Source of the DNA: Tetrahymena elliotti 4EA
Taxonomy: Eukaryota; Ciliophora; Oligohymenophorea; Hymenostomatida; Tetrahymenidae
Assembly (NCBI GenBank): GCA_000231825.2
Contig: JH720404.1
Span: forward strand, 80,935-95,577
Direction: 5' to 3'
DNA: 14,643 bases
Shown: positions 1 to 8,683 of the stretch, one piece after another
Layout of the letters: the number at the start of each line of letters is the position of its first letter
Numbering within the stretch: the first letter of the stretch is position 1
Program-made: the position numbers and the translations under genes
The notes under the pieces: generated by a model
What the model was told of the DNA's origin: nothing
Seen by the model: only the letters and a program-made list of their open reading frames with translations
Database searches by the model: none

Positions 1-1100
1 AAAATGCTCTAATCTTTAAACTTTGATTCTTCTTTTCTTGTAAAAATATTTTATATCAATATTAATTATCCATTTTTGCATAAATAAAACTTTAACATAT
101 GAGCGACTGATAAGCTGAGGTTGGCTTGCTCGATATTTTTAGAATCACTCACTCAACCATTCATTAATTTTTTGTTTTTCTTTTAAGAATTAAATTAGAA
201 TTGTAAAATTTCTTAATTATTGACAAAATTTTATGAACTAAATATTTTTTTTCTAACGTATTAAAAGTTCTTGCAAGATTAATGAAAAGAAGCCATAAAG
301 ATTAAGATCAAATTTCATAAAATCAAAAAGAATCGTGAAGTTATTCTTAAACTGTTGAAATAATTATTGCTAAAAAATGAAATGAAAGACATTGCTAATT
401 TTTTTAAAAAAGAATGATTATTGTGCATTTTATAACTCATTCAAATTATTTGATTAAAATCAGAATTAATTTCAACTTAATTATGAAGCTTACAATCAAT
501 TAAAAATTTTGTCTTGAAATTTCATTTGTCAAAAAAAGATATTTATAGTTAAATGTAAAATTTTCACAAATTCTAAGTTTATTTCATAGGTATATTTGGA
601 TCAAACAATTTCTAGCATATATTCTAATAGAAAGAAAAAAGGTCTGTTGATCCTTTATCTTCTTGTTGTTTGAGATGCATATAATGTTCTTGTTTTTTAC
701 CTATTTCTATTTGTTTTGAAATAGTAATAGAGGATATCTTGTTGTTCCTTTACTTAAGTTAAAATTGGAATTAACCTAGGTGCCCATTGATTTTTTAAAA
801 TTAAAATTAATTCATTCTGGGGAATTATTTTTATTTTTCAAAGTAAGATTCTTAGAGTTAGAATAATGGTTGAGTAATCAAAATTAATTGAAATTTTAGA
901 ATGAAATAGATTTTTTGAAAATCAAATTAGAGTTATGAAATAGAAAAAAGTAAAATTTGAATCCATCAATTTTATAATTTTTAATTAGGATATGAGTTAA
1001 TAAAATCCATAAATTATTATCATGTTTGATCAAAAAATAATAAATATCTAAAGTTTAATAAAATCAGATTTTATAAATAAGTAAAAAATAAATACAGAAC
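1..1100. other. AT-rich intergenic DNA upstream of the GTPase gene
   Basis: I see no gene I can support here. A slightly GC-richer patch at about 98-135 is open on both strands under the ciliate code, but neither reading has a convincing start, splice signal or motif. A short inverted repeat (CTATTTC...GAAATAG, 7-bp arms) lies near 703-724. The last 100 nt must contain the promoter and 5' leader of the gene at 1101. No distinct element can be named in such AT-rich sequence. Confidence 0.6.
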
Positions 1101-1772
1101 ATGGGTAATTTCTGTTAAAGAAGAAAGAAGGAAACAAAAGATGCTGAAAAGGAAGATAAACTCATAGAAGAATCTTCATAAAATAACATAAGTTAAGAAT
1201 AAGATAAATAAAAGAAAAAAGAATAAGATAAAAGCAAAGATGGAAAGACAAAAGTTAGAATTGCATTAGTTGGTTCTAAAGGAGTAGGAAAATCAACTAT
1301 TTTTGAGAATGTTTCATTTTAGAGTAAATCTACTAAAAAGCTCAGCTCTAAGGTGACTTAAGAAATAGGTTAGCATGAAGAAATCGAAATAGTTTGTTGG
1401 ACAATTAGTGAAGAAGATTAAGATATTACAATGAATGAAAAAATCCTCAAAAATTTTGATGCAATAGCATTTGTGATAGATAGAACAAAAAAAGATAAGT
1501 TAAGAAATGATGGTTTATTAATGCGCTAATTCATTAGTTCACCAGGTATGCTAGAATTACCTCTCCTTATCTTTATCAATAAATTTGATTAAGAAGGAGC
1601 AGGATTTTGGGAAGTAAATTAGGAAATAGGTCTTTAGTATATTTAGCAAAGAGAAATACATATTTAAAATTGCTCTGCATTTAAAAACGAAGGCATAGAT
1701 ATAGGCCTTAACAAAATTATACTTTTTGTTGAAGCTATAAGAAATAAAAAAGCTCAACAATAAACAAAATGA
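1101..1772 (+). CDS. Divergent Arf-like small GTPase, 223 aa, probably lipidated
   Basis: This is a single-exon gene in the ciliate code, running from the first in-frame ATG after an in-frame TGA near 992 to TGA at 1770-1772. The protein is a predicted small GTPase of the Arf/Arl type. Residues 1-5 read MGNFC: Gly2 fits N-myristoylation and Cys5 could be palmitoylated, implying membrane attachment. A charged, Gln/Lys-rich stretch of about 45 residues precedes the G domain. G1 is GSKGVGKS at residues 58-65. G4 is NKFD at 160-163, where the Asp is kept. G5 is NCSA at 190-193. The segment leading into G4 (ending PLLIFINKFD) resembles Arf/Arl proteins. The G3 switch is abnormal: Trp100 of the Arf WDxGGQ motif is present, but it is followed by TISEED, so the Mg-binding Asp and the Gly-Gln are missing. 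Nucleotide binding looks possible, while normal hydrolysis and switching are doubtful. The exact subfamily is unresolved, and a Rab- or SRP-receptor-beta-like protein is less likely. Confidence 0.85.
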
Positions 1773-1818
1773 TAGATAGTATTTTATGTAATTTTTATTT
1801 TTTAATTTCTCCATTTTT
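1773..1818. other. 3' flank of the GTPase gene
   Basis: This short AT-rich 3' flank leads directly into the degenerate repeat array. No clear polyadenylation signal can be singled out in this composition. Confidence 0.4.
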
Positions 1819-2760
1819 AAGCAAATACATAAAAAAACTCTTCTTTTCATCAAAAAAACCAACTAATCCTTTTTAGCAATTTCAGCTCTATTCAAAAATA
1901 ATATTTTTCAAAGCTTTAAGAGATTAAAAAAGAATAATATTTTATAAAATATTTATTGTAAGATTCATTTGAAGCAAACTCTATTAAAACTTTTTTCATC
2001 AAAAAGCTTGTTAATCTTTTTGAGTGAGTGACTTCAACTTTATTTATAAAAAGAATAATTGTCCAAGCAAGAAAAATCTTTCTGAAATTCAAATTACCTA
2101 GAATAAAGCAAAAATATTTTAAATAATATTTATTTTTAAGTTTAGCAATTTTAAAACAAACTTGAAAGAGTATTTGTGTTCTTCCATTAATAAGTTAAAT
2201 TTTTTAAATTGATTTCAATCCTCCTTAGAAAAAGAAACATATATCAAGTTTTACTAAATAAAAAGACTCAATAATCATTAATAAAATATTTTAATTTATC
2301 TTAAAGCAAATTATAAAAATAATTGTTTTCTTCAATAAAAAATAATTTTTTTTAAGTTACTTCAACTTTCTTAATAAAATTTCTCAAGTTTTAACAAAGA
2401 AAAATGAAAATATTTATTAAAAAATTTATTTATTTTAAAGCAAACTTCTTTAAATTTTAAGTCTAAAATAAAAGAATTCTTTTTATCAAAAAATAAATTA
2501 ATCCTTTTTCGGTTTTTTATTGACTTCAACTATATTCAAAAATAATATTTACCTAAGCTTTAACAATTAAATAAGCTCAATAATAAACAAAAGATAATAT
2601 TTAAAGCAAAATTAATAAATTTTTTAAAAACTTTCTTTTTTTTTTTTCAAAAAACAATCAATTTTGTTTTGGTAATTTCTGCTTTTTTATTACACAAAGA
2701 ATATTATTAAAGCTTAATATCATCAAAAATAACTACTTGAAAACAAAAAACGATTTTCTG
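1819..2760. repeat. Degenerate tandem array, period about 150 nt, about six units
   Basis: The same order of short blocks recurs. Each unit opens with AAAGCAAA(C/T), then has a T-rich stretch containing a form of ATCAAAAA, then a form of ACTTCAACTTTATT, then A/T sequence ending near AATATTTA. The AAAGCAAA-like block occurs near 1819, 1972, 2154, 2304, 2437 and 2604, giving spacings of about 153, 182, 150, 133 and 167 nt. The TTCAACT-like block occurs near 1883, 2031, 2211, 2362, 2523 and 2668. No reading frame is conserved between units. It is best described as an old, diverged tandem duplication of non-coding DNA. Confidence 0.6.
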
Positions 2761-3730
2761 GTTTAATCTTAAAATTCAAATAACTTTTTTTGCAATTCCT
2801 TTAAATAGATATGATTACTACAATTAAAATACCAAAAATTATTTACAATTAATGATAATTTATTCATCCATTGATATTCAGAATGAAAATAATATTTTAT
2901 TTTTATTTGGGATATTTTGTAATAATTCTCTTTATTTTAACATTTTTTGGGTCTTAATATGATACACATCTAAAGTGAAGTGGAAAATATGAATTCAAGA
3001 TAGATTTTAATATATCTTAGAAATTTCAAGAAATAGTTATAAGATATATTTACACATTTCATCAAAATAAGTTTTGAGCTAAATATTAAGTTATTTAAAA
3101 AGATTAAATTTTTAATTTAAAGATACCTTAATATTTAAATAAGTATTTTATAATTAATTTAATATAAATATTTTAGGTTTATTTTTAAATTAAAACTTTG
3201 AAATAAAAAAATCAAATTAAAATAAAACAAACTTAATTTAAAAAATAAATTCTCATTTTTAATATTTATATTTAAGATCTTGAAAGATTTTGATTAATTA
3301 AGGAATTGCTAAACATATTTGAGTGTTATTTTTCAACAATAAGTAACCTTTAAAAGAATCAATTTATAATAAATAAATTAATAAATTTAGTAGAGACGAA
3401 GATATTATATATTCTGTAGTAGTTAGTTATTAGCATTACTATCATTTATTAATTTTAATAACTTGATAGGGATGAATTTTGATGCAACAAAAACAACAAA
3501 AATAAATGAAAAATGAGTTAAAAAGATAGCATTTTGGAATTATTTATTAATTTTTTTGCTTGTTTGTTATCAGTATCTTATGATAAAATATTAAATAAAA
3601 ATAAAAAATATAAAGATTTTTAAAGATTCAGAGATTTGTTAAGATTTTGAAGATATTTAATAATAAGTAAATATAAATGAATGAGGGTGATTGCAAATAG
3701 TATAAAAAGTAAAAGGAAATACAAAAGAAG
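2761..3730. other. AT-rich desert, nothing recognised
   Basis: I found no supported gene, RNA gene or mobile-element motif on either strand. The sequence is almost entirely A/T homopolymer runs and short A/T motifs. Open stretches exist only because TGA is the sole stop in this code. Confidence 0.5.
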
Positions 3731-3985
3731 ATGAGGATTGAATGAATGAATGAGTAGGTAAAGAAAAAGGAGGAGAAGAATCACAATTATGATTAGTACT
3801 TTGAATGAATAAATGAATGAATATTTTAATTGATTAATAAGTAAAAATGAATGAAAGGATTAAGTGAATGAATGAATGAATGAAAAAGCTAACAAGTAGG
3901 AAGGAGAAGAGAAAGAAAAGAAAGAAAAAAAGTGAATTTAAAAAGAAGAAAAAAAAAGAAAGAAGGCAAAGAAGAAGAAGAAAAA
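3731..3985. repeat. TGAA tetranucleotide repeats followed by a purine-rich tract
   Basis: Three short (TGAA)n/(GAAT)n runs lie at about 3739-3753, 3802-3821 and 3864-3883. From about 3899 to 3985 the + strand is almost pure purine (runs of GAA, GAAA and AAG) with few pyrimidine interruptions. The tract ends about 140 nt upstream of the proposed start of the CHCH-protein gene. It could sit in that gene's promoter and might form non-B DNA. No function can be assigned from sequence alone. Confidence 0.7.
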
Positions 3986-4126
3986 TGTATGAGCATTAAT
4001 TGGTAGTCAGTCTATAGATAGATTGATAGATGAGTGAGGAAGAGATTTTTTCTTTATTTTGATTAATAAAACAAGAAATAAATAAAATAAAGCAAGAAGA
4101 AAAAATATTAAAAAGATAAATATAAA

Positions 4127-4175
4127 ATGTCTGAAAATAAGGCACCCGGCCAAATTTACGCATACGACATTCACA
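4127..4175 (+). CDS. Tentative exon 1 of the COX6B-like gene
   Basis: An ATG in good ciliate context (AAAATG) opens a GC-richer stretch encoding MSENKAPGQIYAYDIH, followed by GTAATAAG, a plausible donor. Joining it at phase 1 to an acceptor at 4583-4584 preserves frame, and the total CDS is then divisible by three. In-frame TGA codons at 4232-4234 (unspliced reading) and 4575-4577 (upstream of exon 2) mean an intron or a later start is required. The acceptor AAAAAAAG is weak. An alternative acceptor, TAG at 4614-4616, needs a phase-0 donor, for example GTACGA at 4226. An unidentified short first exon is also possible. Confidence 0.4.
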
Positions 4176-6725
4176 GTAATAAGCAGCATAATTTAAAAAG
4201 GAAGAGAAGGAGAACGAGCTTAGGAGTACGATGAAAGAGTGCAAATAAATGGGTTACGTTTAGATGAGATAAGTTAAGGGATATTATGGATTGATAAATT
4301 ACATTCCATATTCATTAATTTATTTATTTGCAAATTAGAATTAAAACTATTTAGTTTCAAAGTTTTTAGCAGATCAAAGGATGATAGAGTAGTTTTTTAA
4401 GCGAGAAGAGTGTTGATAGTTAAATGAAGTTCCATGATTTACATTCTGCATTTTAGTATCGAATAAGCTCAAGTGCTCCTTCTCTTCTTCTGAGATTTCT
4501 TTCTTGATTATATTGCATTTTAAGAGATCATTAATTAATATGTTGTTAATATTAATAAGTATTATTTATTTTAATGAAAAAAAGATACCCACTATCCCTA
4601 CGTCAATATCAAGTAGGATAGTCAAACTTAACTTTTGGCCAGTTTCAGAAGATCTATTGCTTCTATTAATCCTTTTTCATACAGACAAATTCCCTCTCAA
4701 GACAGAGCTGCTTTTGGTTTGAGATGGGGTAACGCTTGGTATGCTCCCAATCCCTATCCCAATGGTATCCACTTCGATAGAGTCTTCCCTACTCGTAAGC
4801 ACAAATAACAATATACATTTACAATCAAGCACATTCATATTAATCTCTTAGCATTTCAATACAAACACACTATTAAATAAACTAAAAATCTAACTAACTA
4901 ACTCTCAAACAAACAAACAAACAAACTAAAATTCTTTTTTTGAAAGCAAATCTCTTGCAAGTAAGTATAGTTGTTCACTCTTTTGGCATCGTGCTTGCTT
5001 TGCAAAAAAATAATCAAACAAATAAATAAGTATATAGTATTCTAAGTATTTCACAGAAAGAAAACAAAATATCATTAAAGAAATATAAATTAGTTAAACT
5101 AAAGTTTGAATAAGATACGCACACTCAAATAAATAAATAGTAGAAGAGAATAGCAGCTAGCTATCTATCTATCGAAATAATTATTTTCATTAAATTAACA
5201 CTGAAATTAGTTGAAGAGAAAAGATTTTTCTTGCATTTCAAATGGAAAATTTAGTAAATTTGCGCAAAAAGATATAACTAGTTTGTTTTTTGGCTAGTTT
5301 TGTTGAAGCAAACTAATATCTATCTCCTTTAGAAATTATAGATCATTCTGTCATTTAGTAAGCTCAAAAATCAAGCGAATTATCAAGAAAGATATTTCTT
5401 TTTAAAAATGCCAAATTAAATAAAATATCTTTCTAATTTCCTCAAAGCATAACATACATGACTCAAGCAAGATAAACAAACAATATTTCTCAAATAAAAT
5501 GAACATATCACTCAATTCAAAGATATTATTCACACACAAAATAGCTTTTAAATTTAATTTATAAAATTGTTTCTTTAAATTAATTAATTCAAATTGCCAA
5601 ACTAGCAAACAAATAGAAACAAAAGAAATATTTATTAGCAATTTCTATACGAAAAATGCCATTTTAATATAATTCAACATATTATTTAACAATCTAGCAT
5701 TTAGCAACAATTTTAAAAATTAGCTTTTAGACTAAAAATTAAATTAGCTTTACTTCTTTATTAGTTAGTTAGCTTAAAAAATTGCAATAGGATTTAAGAT
5801 AGAAATAGTCCCATATAAATATGAAGATAAAAATTTAGGAAAAGAAAAATGAAAAAAGAGATGAATAATATGAATTTGAATATTAAATGGAATTTTATTA
5901 ATATATTAATTGGTTTTATTTGGAAATGAATAGACTATGACCCCTTAGCTGAAACCAACAGAAGCAAGGCTTCCATGTAACTTATTAAGTACGCTCCTGG
6001 TAATTATTCTACTTTGGTCGTCACCTCTGAAAAGTTACCTAGACCTTGCGTCAGAACTATCTAAAACTACAGAAGATGTCAAATGGTTAACGGTACTGAA
6101 AAGTGTAACAGTGAAGCTCAAGACATTCTTGCTATCTGTCCTAACTGGGCTTTGGACCACATGAAGGAAAAGGTTAGATTCTATACCAAGGCTCTTGCCA
6201 TCAATAATTAGACTTATATTAGAGCTATGTAAGTTGAAGATTACAATAAGGGACGTACTAATGCTGATGTTGCTGCTAAGACCTGGGTAATTAATTAATT
6301 CATTTATTTTATTTCAACTTTTCAACTGAATTATGTTTTTAATCATTTACTTACTTAACAATAAACGCTTTCTGATTAATTCAGCGATTTCCTAATTCTT
6401 TAAAAAAACTTTCAACTTTTACAACAAAAATGCAATTTTAAACTCTTAAAAATTTCAACAAAAAATTGATATTTGTTTTTGAAAAAATAAATTAATTGAA
6501 ATTATTTTTAAATAGATTCACGGTACCAGACATCACTTAAGACCTGACACTATGTGGGCTGATGATAGATATGCTAGCATTACTCAATCTGAAATTAACG
6601 AAGCTATTAAGAGAGTTGAAGCTAGAAAGGCTAGAGAATCTACTGAAAAGAAGGCTGAAGCCGTTAATGTTAATGCCAATAGTGGTGAACAACCCGTTAG
6701 AGTTGAAAAGGCTTTATATCCTTGA
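4127..6725 (+). CDS. COX6B-like twin-CX9C (CHCH) mitochondrial protein, four exons, about 273 aa
   Basis: Proposed exons are 4127-4175 (tentative), 4585-4794, 5934-6286 and 6516-6725, totalling 822 nt with stop TGA at 6723-6725. Exon 2 (firm from about 4617) includes an Arg/Ser/Ala/Phe stretch, FRRSIASINPF, that resembles a mitochondrial presequence. Exon 3 carries the core: Cys125-X9-Cys135, then Cys144-X10-Cys155. The flanks NYRRCQ and ICPNW match the COX6B pattern of a first helix ending in RCQ and a second Cys followed by Pro. COX6B (yeast Cox12) is an intermembrane-space subunit of cytochrome c oxidase with disulfide-linked CX9C and CX10C helices. The inter-pair spacing is shorter than in human COX6B, and the protein is about three times longer, with N- and C-terminal extensions and a Lys/Glu/Ala-rich tail (about residues 225-273). 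Such enlargement is common in ciliate respiratory complexes. GC-richer codons suggest high expression. Another CHCH protein, such as a complex I accessory subunit, cannot be excluded. Confidence 0.72.
4795..5933 (+). other. Large intron (1139 nt) of the COX6B-like gene
   Basis: The donor GTAAGC follows ACT C at 4794, and the acceptor AATAG ends at 5933. Splicing regenerates a CAC codon and joins FPT-H-YDPLAE in frame. The intron contains simple repeats: (CTAA)n about 4890-4902, (CAAA)n about 4907-4926 and a (CTAT)n-like run about 5160-5173. It also has a small inverted repeat (TAGTTTG/CAAACTA) near 5281-5315. I found no additional exon or RNA gene inside it. It is far longer than the gene's third intron (229 nt). 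Confidence 0.75.
6287..6515 (+). other. Third intron of the COX6B-like gene (229 nt)
   Basis: The donor GTAATT comes directly after the TGG codon ending at 6286, and the acceptor AATAG ends at 6515. The junction is phase 0 and gives AKTW-IHGTRHHLRP. The intron is strongly AT-rich while both flanking exons are visibly GC-richer, so the boundaries are well defined. Confidence 0.85.
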
Positions 6726-7072
6726 TTGATTTGGTTGAATAATAAATAAATAGTTCAATTTAAATCATGCATAAATTCATATATTCTCACATAAAATTAA
6801 GAATTAACCATATTCATTAATATTATTAATTTTAATTTTTGTACTTTTTATTCTTAATTAGTTCTTATTAGGTATAGCAGGTGCACTTTATCAATATTTC
6901 TTCTTACTCAAAACCTTTTATTTAAACATTCATTTACTCACTCATTTGTTTATGTCTTTCTTTCTAAATATATTCAATTAATTTCTTACAACAATCAATA
7001 AAAAATTTATTATTTACAAAAATGAATAAAAAAGTGAAATGAATAAAAAAAATCAAAATATCTACAAAAATA
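6726..7072. other. 3' flank of the COX6B-like gene, AT-rich
   Basis: This is AT-rich non-coding sequence after the TGA stop, with no supported gene. It contains ATGAATAAAA-type motifs just before the tandem repeat begins. Confidence 0.5.
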
Positions 7073-7630
7073 AAATGAAAAAAAATTAATCGTTTGAATT
7101 TCACAAAAAAACAAAAAAATTTATTTCAATTTAATTAAACAAAAAAAAAATAATTTAATTTATTAATTGATTTATTTTTTCATCAATAAAGATAATTTAT
7201 TAGATATCTCTTAAATAATGCTTATTAATAAAGATTGATAGCCATTTTATTTTATTTTATAATAAAATAAAAATGAAATGAAAAAAAAATTAATTGTTTG
7301 AATTTCACAAAAAAACAAAAAAATTTATTTCAATTCAAACAAACAAAATAATTTAATTTATTAATTGATTTACTTTTTTCATCAATAAAGATAATTTATG
7401 AGATATCTTCTTAAATAACGCCTATTTATAACCATTTTTGTTTATTTTAAAATAAATATGAAATGAATAAAAAATCATTTGTTTTAATTTCATAAAAAAA
7501 TTTATTTCAATAAATCAAACAAAAAATAATTTAATTTATAATTTGATTTACTTTTTTCATCAGTAAAGATAATTTATTATTAAATGATGCTTATTTATAA
7601 AGATTAATAGCCATTTTTGTTGATTTTATA
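7073..7630. repeat. Three-copy tandem repeat, period about 175-198 nt
   Basis: Three adjacent copies start near 7073, 7271 and 7461. Each contains, in the same order, AAATGAAATGAA-like sequence, a TTGTTTGAATTTCA-like block, a run of AAAAAAATTTATTTCAAT, then AATAATTTAATTTAT, TTTTTTCATCAATAAAG, GATAATTTAT and a block close to CTTATTTATAA...CCATTTT. Copies 1 and 2 are nearly identical over long stretches. Copy 3 is shorter and slightly more diverged. No frame is maintained across copies, so it looks like a recent non-coding duplication. Confidence 0.85.
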
Positions 7631-8276
7631 TGATACTACTTACTTTTTTAAAGAAGTTAACAAAAAAACAAGAAAGAAATGATAAATTTAATTTTTTGAT
7701 AGGAAGAATCGAAATCTATTTAATTTATAAATTAATTAGTTGAAGATTTTTAATTATTTGAAGAGAAACAATATTTATTTTTGAAATTTATCAAGTGGGA
7801 AAAAAATTTGAAAAATTTTTAATTTAAAGAAGGAAGATTTTGAGAAAAAAATATAATTAATTAATAAAATAAAAAAGAACTCTCTCTCGAATCTCTAAAA
7901 GTATAAAGCGCATCTGGAAAATCTTTGGTAGCTGAAAAATTAATAAAAATGAACATAGAATAACCAGTTTTTAAAACCCGATATTTAAGTCATATTCGAA
8001 GACTTCTTATCAAAAATAATATGATTTTATGATAGAAAAATCACAAACCATTCTCATCATTTAAATCAATTATTTTCTAAACCCCATTTATTTATTCAAC
8101 CACAAATAAACCCATGATTCATTAATATTAATTATTCACTAAAGATCAGAAGGATCTCTCTTTCCCTATTATAAAAAATTATACTAGAATCTCCTATTCC
8201 CTTAGGTACCAGAGCTCTAATCAGCTGCTCAAAGGCGAATCTATCGAAATATATCATTTTAATTTAGAAGCAAACA
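7631..8276. other. Intergenic region with a GC-richer island and undecided small reading frames
   Basis: Most of this stretch is AT-rich, but about 7880-7990 and 8136-8245 are clearly richer in G+C. The second patch is open in several frames on both strands. On the minus strand, 8257 to 8096 gives a 53-residue frame beginning MIYFDRFAFEQLIRAL. On the plus strand a frame beginning MIHQYQLFTKDQKDL starts at 8113, and a separate 27-residue frame starts at 7949. With only TGA as stop, such openness is weak evidence. I tested for tRNA, 5S and common snRNA features by eye and found none. I cannot choose a strand or product. Confidence 0.35.
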
Positions 8277-8277
8277 C

Positions 8278-8345
8278 CTACACACACACATATTTTTAAT
8301 AAATACACACACACATATGATTTTTAAAAACACACACACACATCT
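8278..8345. repeat. (CA)n microsatellite in three runs
   Basis: CA runs at about 8280-8291, 8304-8315 and 8329-8342 are separated by short A/T spacers, giving a 24-25 nt super-period. On the minus strand these read as (TG)n. Confidence 0.9.
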
Positions 8346-8660
8346 CGCTTAAATAATTTTTAAATAAATAAATGAATAAAAAAATCAGATAAATAAAAAA
8401 ATAATAAATAAGATAAAAAAAACAAACAAACCAGAAAAAACTAAAAAAATTAATTAAAATAAAAATAAATAAATAAAATAAAATAAAAACAAATAAAATA
8501 AATGAAACAAACAGACAGAGAAGCAAAAACCAAACAAACAAAAAAAGAATAATTTAGGTGGAGACATGCCAAATTAAATTTTGAAATTTTATCAAGAAAT
8601 ATTTGAAGAGGAGAAATGATGAAAGAATGAATGAATGAATGAATAAATAAATACATAAAA
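8346..8660. repeat. A-rich simple-sequence region with AAAT/AAAC and GAAT repeats
   Basis: The + strand is dominated by (AAAT)n, (AAAC)n and A runs to about 8546, and a (GAAT)n tract lies at about 8625-8653. The opposite strand translates into Phe/Leu/Ile-rich hydrophobic frames, which are an artefact of T-rich low complexity. This lies just beyond the stop codon of the pseudokinase-LRR gene, so it is probably that gene's 3' flank. Confidence 0.7.
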
Positions 8661-8683
8661 TACAAGAAATAATTTAACTAAAT

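Noticed and set aside
1557..1862. Minus-strand 101-residue frame
   Set aside because: It is antisense to the GTPase gene, is Phe/Leu/Lys low complexity, and has no motif. The plus strand has a complete GTPase domain.
3996..4244. Minus-strand frames of 60-82 residues
   Set aside because: They are the reverse of a purine-rich tract and the tentative first exon. The hydrophobic Ser/Phe composition follows from base composition.
4504..4722. Plus-strand 72-residue frame
   Set aside because: It overlaps exon 2 of the COX6B-like gene in another frame. The coding-like codons belong to the frame that continues into the CHCH core.
5402..5641. Minus-strand 79-residue hydrophobic frame inside the large intron
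   Set aside because: It is AT-rich, with no conserved motif and no GC rise typical of exons here. It is possible but unsupported.
8185..8203. A 19-nt GT...AG segment on the minus strand resembling a Paramecium-size intron
   Set aside because: All introns supported in this window are 45 nt or longer, so such a tiny intron is not expected in this organism.
8197..8215. LGTRAL on the plus strand resembling an RNA polymerase RPB6 signature
   Set aside because: The residues before it (ESPIP instead of an ERARV-like stretch) and after it do not match that family, so it is a chance hexapeptide.
8160..8260. Possible tRNA, 5S rRNA or snRNA in the GC-richer island
   Set aside because: I found no box B, no cloverleaf pairing and no match to conserved snRNA or 5S segments by eye. 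A short TTCGCCTTT resemblance to the U5 loop region is too brief.
8296..8665. Minus-strand Phe/Leu/Ile-rich frames that look like membrane proteins
   Set aside because: They are translations of (AAAT)n, (CA)n and (GAAT)n simple repeats and not believable proteins.
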